This document shows, in pieces, positions 18,118-28,634 of a stretch of DNA of 64,000 nucleotides. The notes under the pieces are model-generated. The model searched no databases and was not told where the DNA came from. It was given only the letters and a program-made list of their open reading frames with translations. This DNA comes from SAR202 cluster bacterium. GTDB lineage: Bacteria; Chloroflexota; Dehalococcoidia; Lucifugimonadales; UBA1123. The stretch spans positions 146,984 to 210,983 of the forward strand of contig JASMDM010000067.1 of assembly GCA_030752795.1 (NCBI GenBank). The letters are read 5' to 3'. Position 1 is the stretch's first letter. Every line of letters starts with the position of its first letter. Both the position numbers and the translations under genes were made by a program.

Positions 18118-19440
18118 CTACGCCAGGTCTTCCATGACCAACTTCGCGACCTGCCTGCCCATGCGAACGCTGTAGTTGGTCCCCCGGTCCTCGGGGTAGA
18201 TCTGGGTGGTGTTGGCCAGGTAAGCGCCTTTGACCGGCGTCCGGTGACCAGGCATGTGATTCGAGTAGTCGACGCCGACGATCGGCTGCGCGTAGTCCAC
18301 TCGGTGGTGATAACTCGCCTCGATCCATGATCGGTCGAACGCTGGGTTTACCTTTCGCAAATGGGGCAGGTACGTGTCCAGCAGCTCGTCGTGCTCCATG
18401 GAGTACAGCGGATCTTCGGTCGTCACGTAGTTGGACAGGTACACCACGTGATTTCCGCCGTAGTGCTCCGGGTGGATCAGGTTCGTGTGCTCAATCACGC
18501 CCACGAACGGGATCGAGCGGTCAGCCACGTTCAGCCAGTACACGTCCGACAGCGACCGTTTGAGCACCAGGACGATAAGCACTGCGGACATGTATCGCGC
18601 GGCGGACAATCGCGACAGGTACTCTCCGGACAGATCGGGCAGAATCCTGGGCAGCACCGGTGACGGCGTCGTCGCGATCACGGCGTCGAACGCCTCGAAC
18701 CGCGGCTCTTCGCCGCCTATCGACACCTGCATTCCGTTTGCGCGACCGTCCTCGGCGACGATCCTCTCCACCGAAGCGGACGTGTGTATCTCGCCGTCTT
18801 TGGCGCGAATGCGATCTGCGAGCACGTCGAAGACCTCGCCGAAGCTGCCCATCGGATAGCCCAGCATCTCCCGCACCATATTCTTGCCGCGCGACTTCAC
18901 GCGGGTATTGATCTTGCCCCACACCCAGGCCATCGACACCTGGTCATAGTTGTCCTCGCCGAACTTGCCTCGCAGCATCGGTCCCCAGAAGACATCGTAT
19001 GGTTTTCTTCCGCCGTGCTTGCGCAGCCATTCGTCGGCTGTCACACCCTCGTACTTTCGCCAGTTCTTTTGCCGTTGTAAGTACAGGGTCGTCAGGCCGA
19101 GGCCCAGCCGATCGGGCAAGCTGAGCGGCTTGAACTTCAGCAGGTCTATCGGCGTGACGAAGTTGTAGATCGTCCCGCCGTGAAGCGTGCCGACCGTCGA
19201 GTCTATCCAGCGGATTGTGTCACCCAGGCCGATCTCGATCACCAGGTCCATGATGTCTGTGTCGTGGGTGAACCAGTGATGGTATCCGCGTTCGAGCCGT
19301 GTGCCGCCGACGTCGAACGTCGAGGCGTGGCCGCCCAGAAACGGAGATCGCTCGAAGACCTGCACGGCGTGACCCTGCTGGGTGAGCTCGTACGCGGCTG
19401 CCAGTCCGGTCGCCCCAGCGCCGACTATCCCGACCCTCAT
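18118..19440 (-). CDS. FAD-dependent amine oxidase/protoporphyrinogen oxidase-like protein
   Basis: MRVGIVGAGATGLAAAYELTQQGHAVQVFERSPFLGGHASTFDVGG Rossmann motif. Confidence 0.93.
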   Translation of the reverse strand: MRVGIVGAGATGLAAAYELTQQGHAVQVFERSPFLGGHASTFDVGGTRLERGYHHWFTHDTDIMDLVIEIGLGDTIRWIDSTVGTLHGGTIYNFVTPIDLLKFKPLSLPDRLGLGLTTLYLQRQKNWRKYEGVTADEWLRKHGGRKPYDVFWGPMLRGKFGEDNYDQVSMAWVWGKINTRVKSRGKNMVREMLGYPMGSFGEVFDVLADRIRAKDGEIHTSASVERIVAEDGRANGMQVSIGGEEPRFEAFDAVIATTPSPVLPRILPDLSGEYLSRLSAARYMSAVLIVLVLKRSLSDVYWLNVADRSIPFVGVIEHTNLIHPEHYGGNHVVYLSNYVTTEDPLYSMEHDELLDTYLPHLRKVNPAFDRSWIEASYHHRVDYAQPIVGVDYSNHMPGHRTPVKGAYLANTTQIYPEDRGTNYSVRMGRQVAKLVMEDLA

Positions 19441-19458
19441 GACGCCGCCCGCATTCGC

Positions 19459-20568
19459 TTAGGCATCGACCGCAGCCTCGGTCGTACCCGTGGACACCGG
19501 TTCGTCTTCCTGTCCGCGGCTCGAGAGCCGGCCCAACGAGATGTTGCCGGCCCAGAGGAAGATCTGGCCGAGGATGATCATCGGCAACAGGATCACGGCG
19601 TGGAGCACGATCGCGTAGCCCGCGGCGACCGATCGGTCCACGGCGGCGAGCGGTCCGAGCACGAGCGTCTCGCGTGTGATGATCTCGAACAACCCCAGAC
19701 CGCCAGGCGCGGCGGGCACGGAGCTGCCGATGTTGGTGACGGCGGTGACGAGCACCATGGTGACGCCCATGTCCCACACGCTGCCGAAGACATGGTTCAA
19801 GTCGAATGGGTACGCCATCAGGAAGAACACGCCAGCCTCGAACAGCCAGATCGGAATCGACATCACGAACAACAGCGCCAGCATCTGCGGACTTCGCAGC
19901 GGCGCGAGCCCTTCGAGGAACAGCGCTACAACATTGGCGAATCCTTCCCGCACCCGGGGCGGCGCCGGCGAAACCAGCCGGTTCATCAGCGCCTGCGTCC
20001 GCGCCGGGGCCGTCGCGAACAGCACCAGTGTCCCGAACGCTCCGAGGAACGGCAGGCTTCCCGCCGCGACGAGTATGCCCGCCGGTATTCCCGATTGATC
20101 GGCGAACGAACGCGTGAGCCCGGTGAGCGGGACGAACGCCGCGATCACGGCGATGAACGCGAGCAAGATCAGCGCATCGAACACACGCTCGATCGCGATC
20201 GTAACCAAAGCCGACGCCTTGCTGATCCCTTCGCGCTCGCTGACGTAGAAGCTGCGAACCAGCTCGCCGAGTCGCATCGGCAGCAGGTTGTTGGACATGT
20301 ACCCAACGACAACCACCGGGAACAACCTGCGGGTTCCCACCGGTTTCATATGGCGCATCAACACGCTCCACCGCATTGTCCGAAACCACGTCGACCCGAG
20401 GTACAAAACAGCGGCGGGGATCACGTACCAGTAGTTGGCATCGGCCAGGGCGTCCAGCATGTCTCGAACACCGGCTGTGCGCACGAACAACACCAGCAGC
20501 GCCGCGCAGATGCCGATCCCGATATAGAATTTGAGCGATCCCGCCAATATCAAACCTCTGCACCACAT
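19459..20568 (-). CDS. Lysylphosphatidylglycerol synthase TM / flippase-like family (UPF0104)
   Basis: YLGSTWFRTMRWSVLMRHMKPVGTRRLFPVVVVGYMSNNLLPMRLGELVRSFYVSEREGISKASALVTIAIERVFD; PAAPGGLGLFE. Confidence 0.93.
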   Translation of the reverse strand: MWCRGLILAGSLKFYIGIGICAALLVLFVRTAGVRDMLDALADANYWYVIPAAVLYLGSTWFRTMRWSVLMRHMKPVGTRRLFPVVVVGYMSNNLLPMRLGELVRSFYVSEREGISKASALVTIAIERVFDALILLAFIAVIAAFVPLTGLTRSFADQSGIPAGILVAAGSLPFLGAFGTLVLFATAPARTQALMNRLVSPAPPRVREGFANVVALFLEGLAPLRSPQMLALLFVMSIPIWLFEAGVFFLMAYPFDLNHVFGSVWDMGVTMVLVTAVTNIGSSVPAAPGGLGLFEIITRETLVLGPLAAVDRSVAAGYAIVLHAVILLPMIILGQIFLWAGNISLGRLSSRGQEDEPVSTGTTEAAVDA

Positions 20569-20773
20569 TAGCACAGCGGCATCGCACTCGACACGTGCTC
20601 CCAATGCGTTCGACGAGAACGCTCGCCCGGCTCAATTCGTGGCCCCGCCGAACTCTGCCTGGAGCTCCGGACTACAGTGTCGTCAGTGTTAGACTTCAGG
20701 CGTCAGGCGGTCGTGTTCCGAGCGGCGCCTGCAGTCAGAATCGGCAAGAATGTTGGTCACCGGAGGACAGCTC

Positions 20774-21244
20774 ATGAACTGGGCGGATTTCAAGCGCGAA
20801 GCCCCTGAACTCGCGGCGTTCGGCGAGGAGCGGTTCGATCCGACTGGCCTCATCCTTCTAGACACGCTGCGAAAATCGGGTTGGCCTCGCATCACCCCCG
20901 TCGAGCCGTTGATCGCCTTCGGCGACCTGTGGCTTAGGATGATGTGGCAATCACGGAAAGCCCTCGACCTGCTGCGCGACTCACGATGCACCGTTCACAG
21001 CACGGTCTCGAACCGCGACGGAACCGAAGGCGAGTTCAAGCTCTACGGCCGAGCGATCGAAACCCGTGACCTCGATACTCGACGGCGATACGGCGAAGCG
21101 TTGCTCGAAAAGATCGGTTGGGAACCGGAGGAACCCGAGGTCCACCTGTTCCACATCGACATCGAAAGCGCGGCTTCCGTGTTGATTCAGAACGAAGAGA
21201 TGGCCCACATGGTTTGGGATACGAAAAACTCTACGGCGTCGTGA
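20774..21244 (+). CDS. Pyridoxamine 5'-phosphate oxidase family protein
   Basis: MNWADFKREAPELAAFGEERFDPTGLILLDTLRKSGWPRITPVEPLIAFGDLWLRMM. Confidence 0.85.
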   Translation: MNWADFKREAPELAAFGEERFDPTGLILLDTLRKSGWPRITPVEPLIAFGDLWLRMMWQSRKALDLLRDSRCTVHSTVSNRDGTEGEFKLYGRAIETRDLDTRRRYGEALLEKIGWEPEEPEVHLFHIDIESAASVLIQNEEMAHMVWDTKNSTAS

Positions 21245-23477
21245 AGTTCTGCTCGAAGTCGGCGTCAAAATACACGTACGCGTCCTCGCTCCCGATGCGA
21301 GCTTCGACGCCGCTTCGGTACAGCCAGTAATCCGTCGTGCTCCGCCACGCGTTGCGATCGAGTATGCCTCTCAGAACCTTGACCGGCGTCAGGTTCCGGT
21401 ACGTGCCTTCGGGGAACCACCATCGATGCCTTATCCGTTCGCCTTCCGTGAACGCGTCTCCGAGTCCCGCGTCGGCCGCCTCGCGGTTTTGCGAATGGAC
21501 GACCACCAACGGCGATGTCGGAGGAGTGCCGAACGAGTTTTCGTTGTAAGTCGGGAAGTCGGCGTTGTCGCTGTCGCGAAAGTACCAGGCCCACGGCCAC
21601 GTGAAGCCGGAAGTTTGGTCTATGTCCGCGGGATTGTCAATTCCGATCCCCGTTTCCTCGATCGTGTCGAGCAACCTCGCAATGTCGGGCGACGTCTGCG
21701 TGTAGACGATCATCTCGACCGGAATGTCGCTGTTGCGATAGCTGGCGATCCAGCCCGTTCGCACCGTCAGCACAAGCAGCACGCCCGCGACTCCGACCAG
21801 GACGGCGGCCCGGAAATACTGCCGTTCGATCCGACGCATGAGCAGCCATCCGGATGCGACCATCGCGACGAGCACCACGATCAGCGCTGCCACGAGCGCC
21901 ACGTCCGTCAGATCGACGCTGCCGGCCTCGTATAAGGCGAGCTGCCATAGCAAGACCATGAATACAGCCACACCAGCGGCCACCAACCAAACTTCGGAGT
22001 TGCGCAACCTTCGCCAATCGAGCTCACCGAAAACGTCGGCCATGAACTTGCCGACGAGAATGATGAACGGAAGCGTGATGTTAACCAGCAGCCACGGCAT
22101 TTTCTCGCTCGCGACGGTGTAGAGGACGAACGTGATTGCCGACCAGTGGACCAGAAACAGGCCGAACCGGTCTCGCTTTCGCAGGTAGTACACCATCGCT
22201 GCCGCGCCAATCAGCAACGGGAGGAACTCGTACACGGACCCAATGACGATGTAGTAGTACCACGGCTGTCCGCCCCGCCCTTCGCCCTGTTGAACGACCC
22301 AGTACCCCAACGATTGCCAGAGGCCGCTCTGGATGCCGCCCAGGTTGGTGAAAAACGTCGTGTACAGAGGGATCCAGATCGCGTAGAACACCACGGCGCA
22401 ACGCCACCAGACAGCCCAGCACCACCTGTAACCGACCGCGATCGACACGCCAAGCAGCGAAACCACGATCAGGAAGGCGAGCACCTGCCCGCCCCCGATT
22501 GGCGCGCCTATTGTCAGGTTTCCTTCACCCGCCGCCAACACGAGTCCGGTCCAGCTCAGGAGCGGAGTATCTTGGAACAGGCTGACAAACGCCGACCATT
22601 GCGGCAAAGTCAGGGTGATCATAACGGCGAGGAACGCCGCGGGCCGCGAGAGCTTCGACAGGTCGACTCCGTCCGCGTATGCGCCCCACAACGCCCGGAT
22701 CACGCGCCCGATGGCCACCGGCGGCGAAGCGCCTTCGATCTCGATCGGTTTTAGGGAGCGCTCGATAACAGGCAGCGCGACCCGCATCGCGAGGTATAAA
22801 CCCAGCATGGCCATCACCAGGTAAGCGGTCTCTTTGGTGGTCAGAGCCAGCGCCAGGAGCCCAGCGGAGAAGTACAAGTATCGGGGGCGCCCTTCGTCAA
22901 GATAGCGCCACATCGAGATCACCAGGCCGAGAGTCCACACAGCCATCAGGATGTCGTTGCGGGCGAACCTGCTGAAGTATAAGATCGCGGGCGAAGCCGT
23001 GAGGAGCCCTGCGACCATCAGCGCACCAAACCGCCCGAGGTGGCGCCTGAACAGGAACGGCATTGCGATCAGCAGCGTCCCGGCGAAGGCGTACAGCAGC
23101 CGCGCGGTGAGATCGCTGTCGCCCAGTGCCAGGAAGATAGCCGCGTTAGCCTCGAATTGGAAAGGGCCGTGCATCATGGGGCTGTGTTCGTAGCCACGGC
23201 CGTCGAACAGGTTCCACGAGTACAGCGCGTGCAGGCTCTCGTCGTGGTGCATCGCTCTTGCGCCGAGGTCCCACAGTCTCATGGCCAGCGCGGTCACGAG
23301 CAGTGCGGCGTACCCGACGAGCTCCCACCATCGGGCTTCGGGACTCGCGAATTCGTCGTCCGAGCCGTTGCGGAACAGTGCGCGCTTTGCGCGATCCAGC
23401 ATTCCCAACGGCGGGCTTTCGGATGCCTGAACCTCCGGCGTCACGACAGCGTCGCCGGTTGCCGATGGACCTTCCAA
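21231..23477 (-). CDS. TIGR03663-type multi-pass membrane protein, glycosyltransferase-like (start uncertain)
   Basis: RLWDLGARAMHHDESLHALYSWNLFDGRGYEHSPMMHGPFQFEANAAIFLALGDSDLTARL; many TM segments. Confidence 0.85.
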   Translation of the reverse strand: MEGPSATGDAVVTPEVQASESPPLGMLDRAKRALFRNGSDDEFASPEARWWELVGYAALLVTALAMRLWDLGARAMHHDESLHALYSWNLFDGRGYEHSPMMHGPFQFEANAAIFLALGDSDLTARLLYAFAGTLLIAMPFLFRRHLGRFGALMVAGLLTASPAILYFSRFARNDILMAVWTLGLVISMWRYLDEGRPRYLYFSAGLLALALTTKETAYLVMAMLGLYLAMRVALPVIERSLKPIEIEGASPPVAIGRVIRALWGAYADGVDLSKLSRPAAFLAVMITLTLPQWSAFVSLFQDTPLLSWTGLVLAAGEGNLTIGAPIGGGQVLAFLIVVSLLGVSIAVGYRWCWAVWWRCAVVFYAIWIPLYTTFFTNLGGIQSGLWQSLGYWVVQQGEGRGGQPWYYYIVIGSVYEFLPLLIGAAAMVYYLRKRDRFGLFLVHWSAITFVLYTVASEKMPWLLVNITLPFIILVGKFMADVFGELDWRRLRNSEVWLVAAGVAVFMVLLWQLALYEAGSVDLTDVALVAALIVVLVAMVASGWLLMRRIERQYFRAAVLVGVAGVLLVLTVRTGWIASYRNSDIPVEMIVYTQTSPDIARLLDTIEETGIGIDNPADIDQTSGFTWPWAWYFRDSDNADFPTYNENSFGTPPTSPLVVVHSQNREAADAGLGDAFTEGERIRHRWWFPEGTYRNLTPVKVLRGILDRNAWRSTTDYWLYRSGVEARIGSEDAYVYFDADFEQNFTTP

Positions 23478-23490
23478 ATCTATGTACGCT

Positions 23491-25818
23491 CTACTTTCGT
23501 ATCTTGAATATGCTGACGTCGCCCTGGTGGAACACCGAATCCATGAACTCGGGGAACTTCTCCATCCCGGATTCGCCGTACTTCGTTCGTTCGCGCCCGC
23601 CAATGTACACGTAATCTACGTCGTACTTGGCCAACAGGTTCTCAGCCTCTTCCGGGTCCATCGTCTCGTAGATCCGCGCCACGTCGCCTTCGCGACCATC
23701 GAGAACCTCGTGTGATCCGCGCCACTGAATCTCGTGGCCCGGCCAATTGATCACGGTGGGCACGCCCGTGCTGCGCGAGATGAGACCCGAATCGAACCAC
23801 TCTCCGACCGCCTCGAGAATCGCGGCGTCTCGTTCGATTTCGTCCATGACGAAGAAGATCGCGGCATACTCGGCTTTCGACGTCCGTTCGACGAACGCCA
23901 AGCCGTCGAGAGTGGTGTCCCGGTCAGGGAACCCGGACTTGCTCGCGGCGGCCGCGGCCGTGTAATAGAGCGACCCAACCAGTAAGATGACGACCCCCGC
24001 GGCCCACACGGTAGCGCTCGCACGTTTCCACGCCCGCAGGACCCGCCGAACGACCAGCCAGTAGTATATGGCGAAGCCAGAAGCTGCGGCAAGAAGAATC
24101 CACGCCTGGTAGTACAGCTTGAACACGGTGTTCATGCGCTCGCTCGGCGGTCCGAAAGAATCGTCGGCATACAGGAGCTCGGCGCCCATGATCAACCCGA
24201 GGCCGACCGTCGCCACCATCAGGGCGAACGAAAGGCCGTTGACGCCACGAGCCCGAGCAAACGATATCGCCGACCACGTGCTCAACACGATGAGCGTCAG
24301 GAACGGGAGTATGTGCACCAACCGAGCGGCCGGCCCTTCATCGGTGTCGAGGGATTGAGATCTCACGAGTACCCACACCGCATACGGCAGAAACCCGATC
24401 GCCAGCGAATACAAGCCGACCCTGCGCCAATCAGACGCCAGCCTCGTCCTCCAGAACGACACGACGATAAACGGTCCCACAATCGCCAGCGGCAGACCCC
24501 ACATCAGAAACAGATGCGGATAACGCGTGGTCGTCGCAACCGCCCCGATCCCTTCGACGGAAGCGGCGAATGTGGTGTAGTAAGGAACGAACAGCAGCAC
24601 CGCCAACCCGAAGACGGGCAGCGCCTGTTCCTTCAGCGTTCGCAATATCGGCATAATCCCGCCGTCGGAAGTCGCATAAGCCTTCAGTGCGATCGCGCCG
24701 AGAAACAGGATTGCGTACGTCGGCAGGTCCCACATGTTCGTGAAAGCCAGGCCGCCCAGAGACAACCCCATCGAGCCAACAAGCGCGTACGTGTGGGGTT
24801 GCCGCCAGTCGAGATGCGGAGTGCCCGTTCGAAATAGGTTCCACGTGAAGCCCACGAAAAGTAGTGCAAACGGAATCGCAGACACGTGGGGATGCAGGTC
24901 CCCGAGAATGAAGCTGAAGAACGGGAACTCCTGGATCGTGTAATCGATCCCGTTCCCCAGATCGAACGTGTTGATTACTCGGGTCGCCCGGAACCACCAC
25001 CAGAAGTCGTTCGGGGTCCAACTGTCGGTCGGCGTCTCGGCGGGTCCGTCGAGCCCGTCGATCGCGATCCAATCGTAGAATCCCTGTCCGCCTATCGCGT
25101 TGGCTTTCCAGAACTCCAACACGCCCTCGAGGTTGCCGACAACACCCAGCACGATGCCGGCCGCGACCCCGGCGATCACGGCGTGCGCCCACCTGCGCGA
25201 CTCCGATCGCACCATCGCCGCGACGAGTCCGAACAGCCCCATCGCGGCCAGCGCCGGGATAAGCGCTAGCGACAAGTTGTACGAGTAGTTCGTCGGCACA
25301 TTCGCGAGCTCGGTGACCGCGCCCATCATCCAATAGCCGAAGTAGTAGTAGCTGATCGACTCGCCGCGCAGCCATGGGTCTTCGGGCTGACCCGTGGTCG
25401 CTAGGACGGACGCGTTGAGGAACGCGTGGTCCATCGGCTGCTCGGTGTGGTCGATGGCGGGGTCATACGCTCGAAAGACCGTCCAGGCGACGAAGAAGAC
25501 GAGGAAGATCGCCTCGGCCGCGATCAACGCCCGTCGTTCGAGGACGATGAACGCTTTTAGCCCGACGCGCTCACGCCACGCGATCCAACCTCCGAGAGAT
25601 GCCATCGCGACGAAGATCACGATGAGCGACACTCGCACGCTGGGCACGATGCCTAAGGCGCCCAGTATCCAGGATAAGTAGCCGACGATCAGGATGCCGA
25701 GCGGTTTGCTGAAACTGAAGCCCCGATCGGGCATCCGTTGAAACAGGTAATAGGCCAGCGGAAACGCCGCCAACCCAAGGGCTTCGACCGTTATCAACCA
25801 TGACAGGACGTGGAGCAC
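23491..25818 (-). CDS. DUF2298 (Chlor_Arch_YYY) multi-pass membrane protein
   Basis: DHTEQPMDHAFLNASVLATTGQPEDPWLRGESISYYYFGYWMMGAVTELANVPTNYSYNLS; FSFILGDLHPHVSAIPF; RMNTVFKLYYQAWILL. Confidence 0.93.
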   Translation of the reverse strand: MLHVLSWLITVEALGLAAFPLAYYLFQRMPDRGFSFSKPLGILIVGYLSWILGALGIVPSVRVSLIVIFVAMASLGGWIAWRERVGLKAFIVLERRALIAAEAIFLVFFVAWTVFRAYDPAIDHTEQPMDHAFLNASVLATTGQPEDPWLRGESISYYYFGYWMMGAVTELANVPTNYSYNLSLALIPALAAMGLFGLVAAMVRSESRRWAHAVIAGVAAGIVLGVVGNLEGVLEFWKANAIGGQGFYDWIAIDGLDGPAETPTDSWTPNDFWWWFRATRVINTFDLGNGIDYTIQEFPFFSFILGDLHPHVSAIPFALLFVGFTWNLFRTGTPHLDWRQPHTYALVGSMGLSLGGLAFTNMWDLPTYAILFLGAIALKAYATSDGGIMPILRTLKEQALPVFGLAVLLFVPYYTTFAASVEGIGAVATTTRYPHLFLMWGLPLAIVGPFIVVSFWRTRLASDWRRVGLYSLAIGFLPYAVWVLVRSQSLDTDEGPAARLVHILPFLTLIVLSTWSAISFARARGVNGLSFALMVATVGLGLIMGAELLYADDSFGPPSERMNTVFKLYYQAWILLAAASGFAIYYWLVVRRVLRAWKRASATVWAAGVVILLVGSLYYTAAAAASKSGFPDRDTTLDGLAFVERTSKAEYAAIFFVMDEIERDAAILEAVGEWFDSGLISRSTGVPTVINWPGHEIQWRGSHEVLDGREGDVARIYETMDPEEAENLLAKYDVDYVYIGGRERTKYGESGMEKFPEFMDSVFHQGDVSIFKIRK

Positions 25819-26018
25819 CGCCAAATTATACACGCAAGGGAATCGCGTCACGTGTGAACGGAACCTTGCACGAGACTTGTCGCCCACTTCGCCTCGTGCT
25901 AACCTCTAGCCCTGATTCGAACCCACTCGCAATTGCCTTCTAGAACCATCGCGGAGATCGGTTCCTGTAGCGATCTCGAAGCGGACACCAACGGTTATCG
26001 AACCCCGGAGGAGACGCC

Positions 26019-27143
26019 ATGGACCTCGGCTTGAATGAAGCACAGCAGATGCTGCAAAACAGCGCGCGGGAGTTCCTCGAGGCCGAGTGCCCCGACACCT
26101 ACGTCCGTGCGATGGAAGAAAACGAGCGCGGCTACTCGCCCGAGATGTGGACGAAGCTCGCCGAGCAAGGCTGGATTGGGTTGACCATCCCCGAACAATA
26201 TGGAGGGGTCGACCTGACCTTCACAGACCTGACAGTCCTGCTGGAGGAGATGGGACGCGCACTACTCCCGGGACCGTTCTTCTCGACAGTCGTCTTGGGA
26301 AGCCAGGCCATCCAGCTCGCCGGGTCCGACGAGCAGAAATCCGAGTTCCTCCCTCGCATCGCAACGGGCCAGCTCATCGTGACGCTTGCGCTTACCGAGC
26401 CGACCGGCCGCTGGGATGCCGCGGGAGTCGAAACCACCGCCACGCCGTCAAGCGACGGCTACGTCATCAACGGCACGAAGCTGTACGTGCCCAACGCCCA
26501 CGTCTCCGACTATCTGGTGGTCGCCGCGAGAACCGGAGACGCGGAAGGCGACGTCAGCCTGTTCATCGTACCGCGCTCAACATCGGGCGTTAGCCAAACC
26601 TTGCTCAAGACGATCGCCTCCGACCGACAGTCGGAAGTCGTGTTCGAGAACGCGACCGTGCCAGCCTCTACCCTGCTCGGCGAGCTCAACGGCGGTTGGG
26701 ACACCATCGAACGCGTCCTCCAGTGGGGCGCCGTCGGCAAGTGCGCCGAGATGGTCGGCGGCGGCCGGCAGGTGCTGGACATGACCGTCGACTACGCCAA
26801 AGAGCGAGTCCAGTTCGGCAGACCGATCGGCAGCTTCCAGGCGATCCAACACCACTGCTCGAACATGGCCACCGAGGTCGAGGCGTCTCGCCACATCACC
26901 TTCCAGGCGGCGGCGCGCATCTCCGACGGGCTCGACGCCGCGAAAGAAGTTGCCATGGCAAAGGCGTGGGTCAACGACTCTTACCGCCGCGTGTGCGACC
27001 TCGGGCATCAGTGCCATGGGGCCATCGGCTTCACCAAAGAGCACAACATGCAACTCCACTCGCGCCGCGCCAAAGCCGCCGAGCTCATGTTCGGCGACAG
27101 CGACGTCCACCTGGAATCCGTTGCCCAGGCAATGGGCCTCTAG
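26019..27143 (+). CDS. Acyl-CoA dehydrogenase family protein
   Basis: GWIGLTIPEQYGGVDLTFTDLTVLLEEMGRALLPGPFFSTVVLG...YAKERVQFGRPIGSFQAIQHHCSNMATEVEASRH. Confidence 0.96.
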   Translation: MDLGLNEAQQMLQNSAREFLEAECPDTYVRAMEENERGYSPEMWTKLAEQGWIGLTIPEQYGGVDLTFTDLTVLLEEMGRALLPGPFFSTVVLGSQAIQLAGSDEQKSEFLPRIATGQLIVTLALTEPTGRWDAAGVETTATPSSDGYVINGTKLYVPNAHVSDYLVVAARTGDAEGDVSLFIVPRSTSGVSQTLLKTIASDRQSEVVFENATVPASTLLGELNGGWDTIERVLQWGAVGKCAEMVGGGRQVLDMTVDYAKERVQFGRPIGSFQAIQHHCSNMATEVEASRHITFQAAARISDGLDAAKEVAMAKAWVNDSYRRVCDLGHQCHGAIGFTKEHNMQLHSRRAKAAELMFGDSDVHLESVAQAMGL

Positions 27144-27326
27144 CAGCCGAGGTTGGATTCGGCACGTGAGAGTCATCAACTACATTGAGTGGTGCTCGAC
27201 GCTTCTCGCGATGCTGAACGTTCTGCTAAAGGATCAAAATGACGCCAATTGGTCGAGGGCGCGTAAGTTGCTTGTTGCGATCACGGCCAAGCCGAGTTCC
27301 GTCCATGGCAAGCCGCGCGCACATCC

Positions 27327-27355
27327 GTTCGCCCTGAGCCTGTCGAAGGGCCGCC
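27327..27355. repeat. Dispersed REP-like element copy 1
   Basis: GTTCGCCCTGAGCCTGTCGAAGGGCCGCC; imperfect GCCCT...AGGGC hairpin; second copy at 42177. Confidence 0.75.
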
Positions 27356-27726
27356 CACACGCAACCCTCGCCCAGGCCGTGATGGTCATCATTCGAATAC
27401 GTGACGCTCAACGCTTCACGCCGTGCTGGATGGCAGGGAAACCAAGAAGCGTTTGGGATCGATCAGGCAACAAGGCGCGTCCATCGACCAGCTTCTTCTC
27501 CTTCTGCGGAAGGAGAAGAATGACACACTTCGTTCGGCACCATCTGATATGTTTATCGCCATCAGGCAGACCCCGCGCAGCAAACCTCAATCCGGACACA
27601 CGCCCATCATTGAGTCGCATCACCAAATCGAACACCGGCTTGCAGCTTGTCGATAGTCGTTCACGAATGCCGACGCCGCCGGATGTCCAGCCGCCCACCC
27701 ACGCTTGAACGCCCGAGGAACCGCCC

Positions 27727-28512
27727 ATGCAGCAATTCGACCGAACCGACGCTGCATTCTACGACTTCATCGCCAAGGGTACGCCAGGCGACGTGGATTT
27801 CTACCTCGACGAAATCCGCAAGACCGGCTCTCCCGTACTTGAATTAGGCTGCGGAACCGGCAGGGTCATGATTCCGGTCGCGGAGGCGGCCCACGACGTG
27901 GTGGGGCTAGATCGTGCCCCGGCGATGCTTGAGATAGCCAGGACGAAGGTCGCGAAGCTGCGCGAGGACGTCAGGGCCCGGATTCAGATCGTCGCAGGGG
28001 ACATGCGCGACATCGCGCTGGGACGGCGATTCAAGATGGTCTTGATTCCCTACGGGGCTTTCATGCACTTGATGACGATAGAACACCAACGGGCGGCTTT
28101 GATCAGCGTCCGCGACCACCTGGAAGACGGCGGTCTGCTCGTGTTCAATATCTTCGACCCCAATCTCGAAGGAATCGCGGCCGGCTCGTCTTACTCGGGA
28201 CAAGCGTTGAATCGTCTCGCCGAGTTCGAAGATCCGGAAACGCAAAACAAAACGGTCGTGTGGGAGACTCGGAATTTCGATCTAGAGCGACAAGTCGTCT
28301 CGATTTACAGGATTTTCGAGGAGTTGGACGACAACGGTGTTGTGCGGAAAAAGACCTACACGCCATTGGAGCTGCGGTGGTCCTATCGCTACGAAATGCA
28401 ACACCTGCTGGAACTGTGCGGGTTGGAGGTCGATGCGCTGTACGGGGATTTCGACCGGGGACCGTACAAACCGGGCGTCGAGCAGGTCTGGGTGGCACGC
28501 GCGGCAAGCTAG
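27727..28512 (+). CDS. Class I SAM-dependent methyltransferase
   Basis: GSPVLELGCGTGRVMIPVAEAAHDVVGLDRAPAMLEIAR. Confidence 0.94.
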   Translation: MQQFDRTDAAFYDFIAKGTPGDVDFYLDEIRKTGSPVLELGCGTGRVMIPVAEAAHDVVGLDRAPAMLEIARTKVAKLREDVRARIQIVAGDMRDIALGRRFKMVLIPYGAFMHLMTIEHQRAALISVRDHLEDGGLLVFNIFDPNLEGIAAGSSYSGQALNRLAEFEDPETQNKTVVWETRNFDLERQVVSIYRIFEELDDNGVVRKKTYTPLELRWSYRYEMQHLLELCGLEVDALYGDFDRGPYKPGVEQVWVARAAS

Positions 28513-28634
28513 GCTGTGCTATATTCATGGGCAACCCAATAGCGCACAGGGTTGATGTTGGACGCAGAATTGGCCCGTGCAGCATGTGTGGATGTTTGGG
28601 AAGGGGCGGTGTCTGCATACGACCAAGGTTCTGA

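Noticed and set aside
19180-20571. 463-aa plus-strand ORF full of R/H/E/Q
   Set aside because: Shadow ORF opposite the FAD oxidoreductase and flippase-like genes; composition typical of a high-GC antisense frame.
19220-20635. 471-aa minus-strand ORF
   Set aside because: Out-of-frame overlap of the flippase-like and FAD genes; Arg-rich translation, no motifs.
25905-25935. tRNA T-arm-like GATTCGAACCC
   Set aside because: Flanking bases do not form a 5-bp T stem and no anticodon/D arms could be placed.
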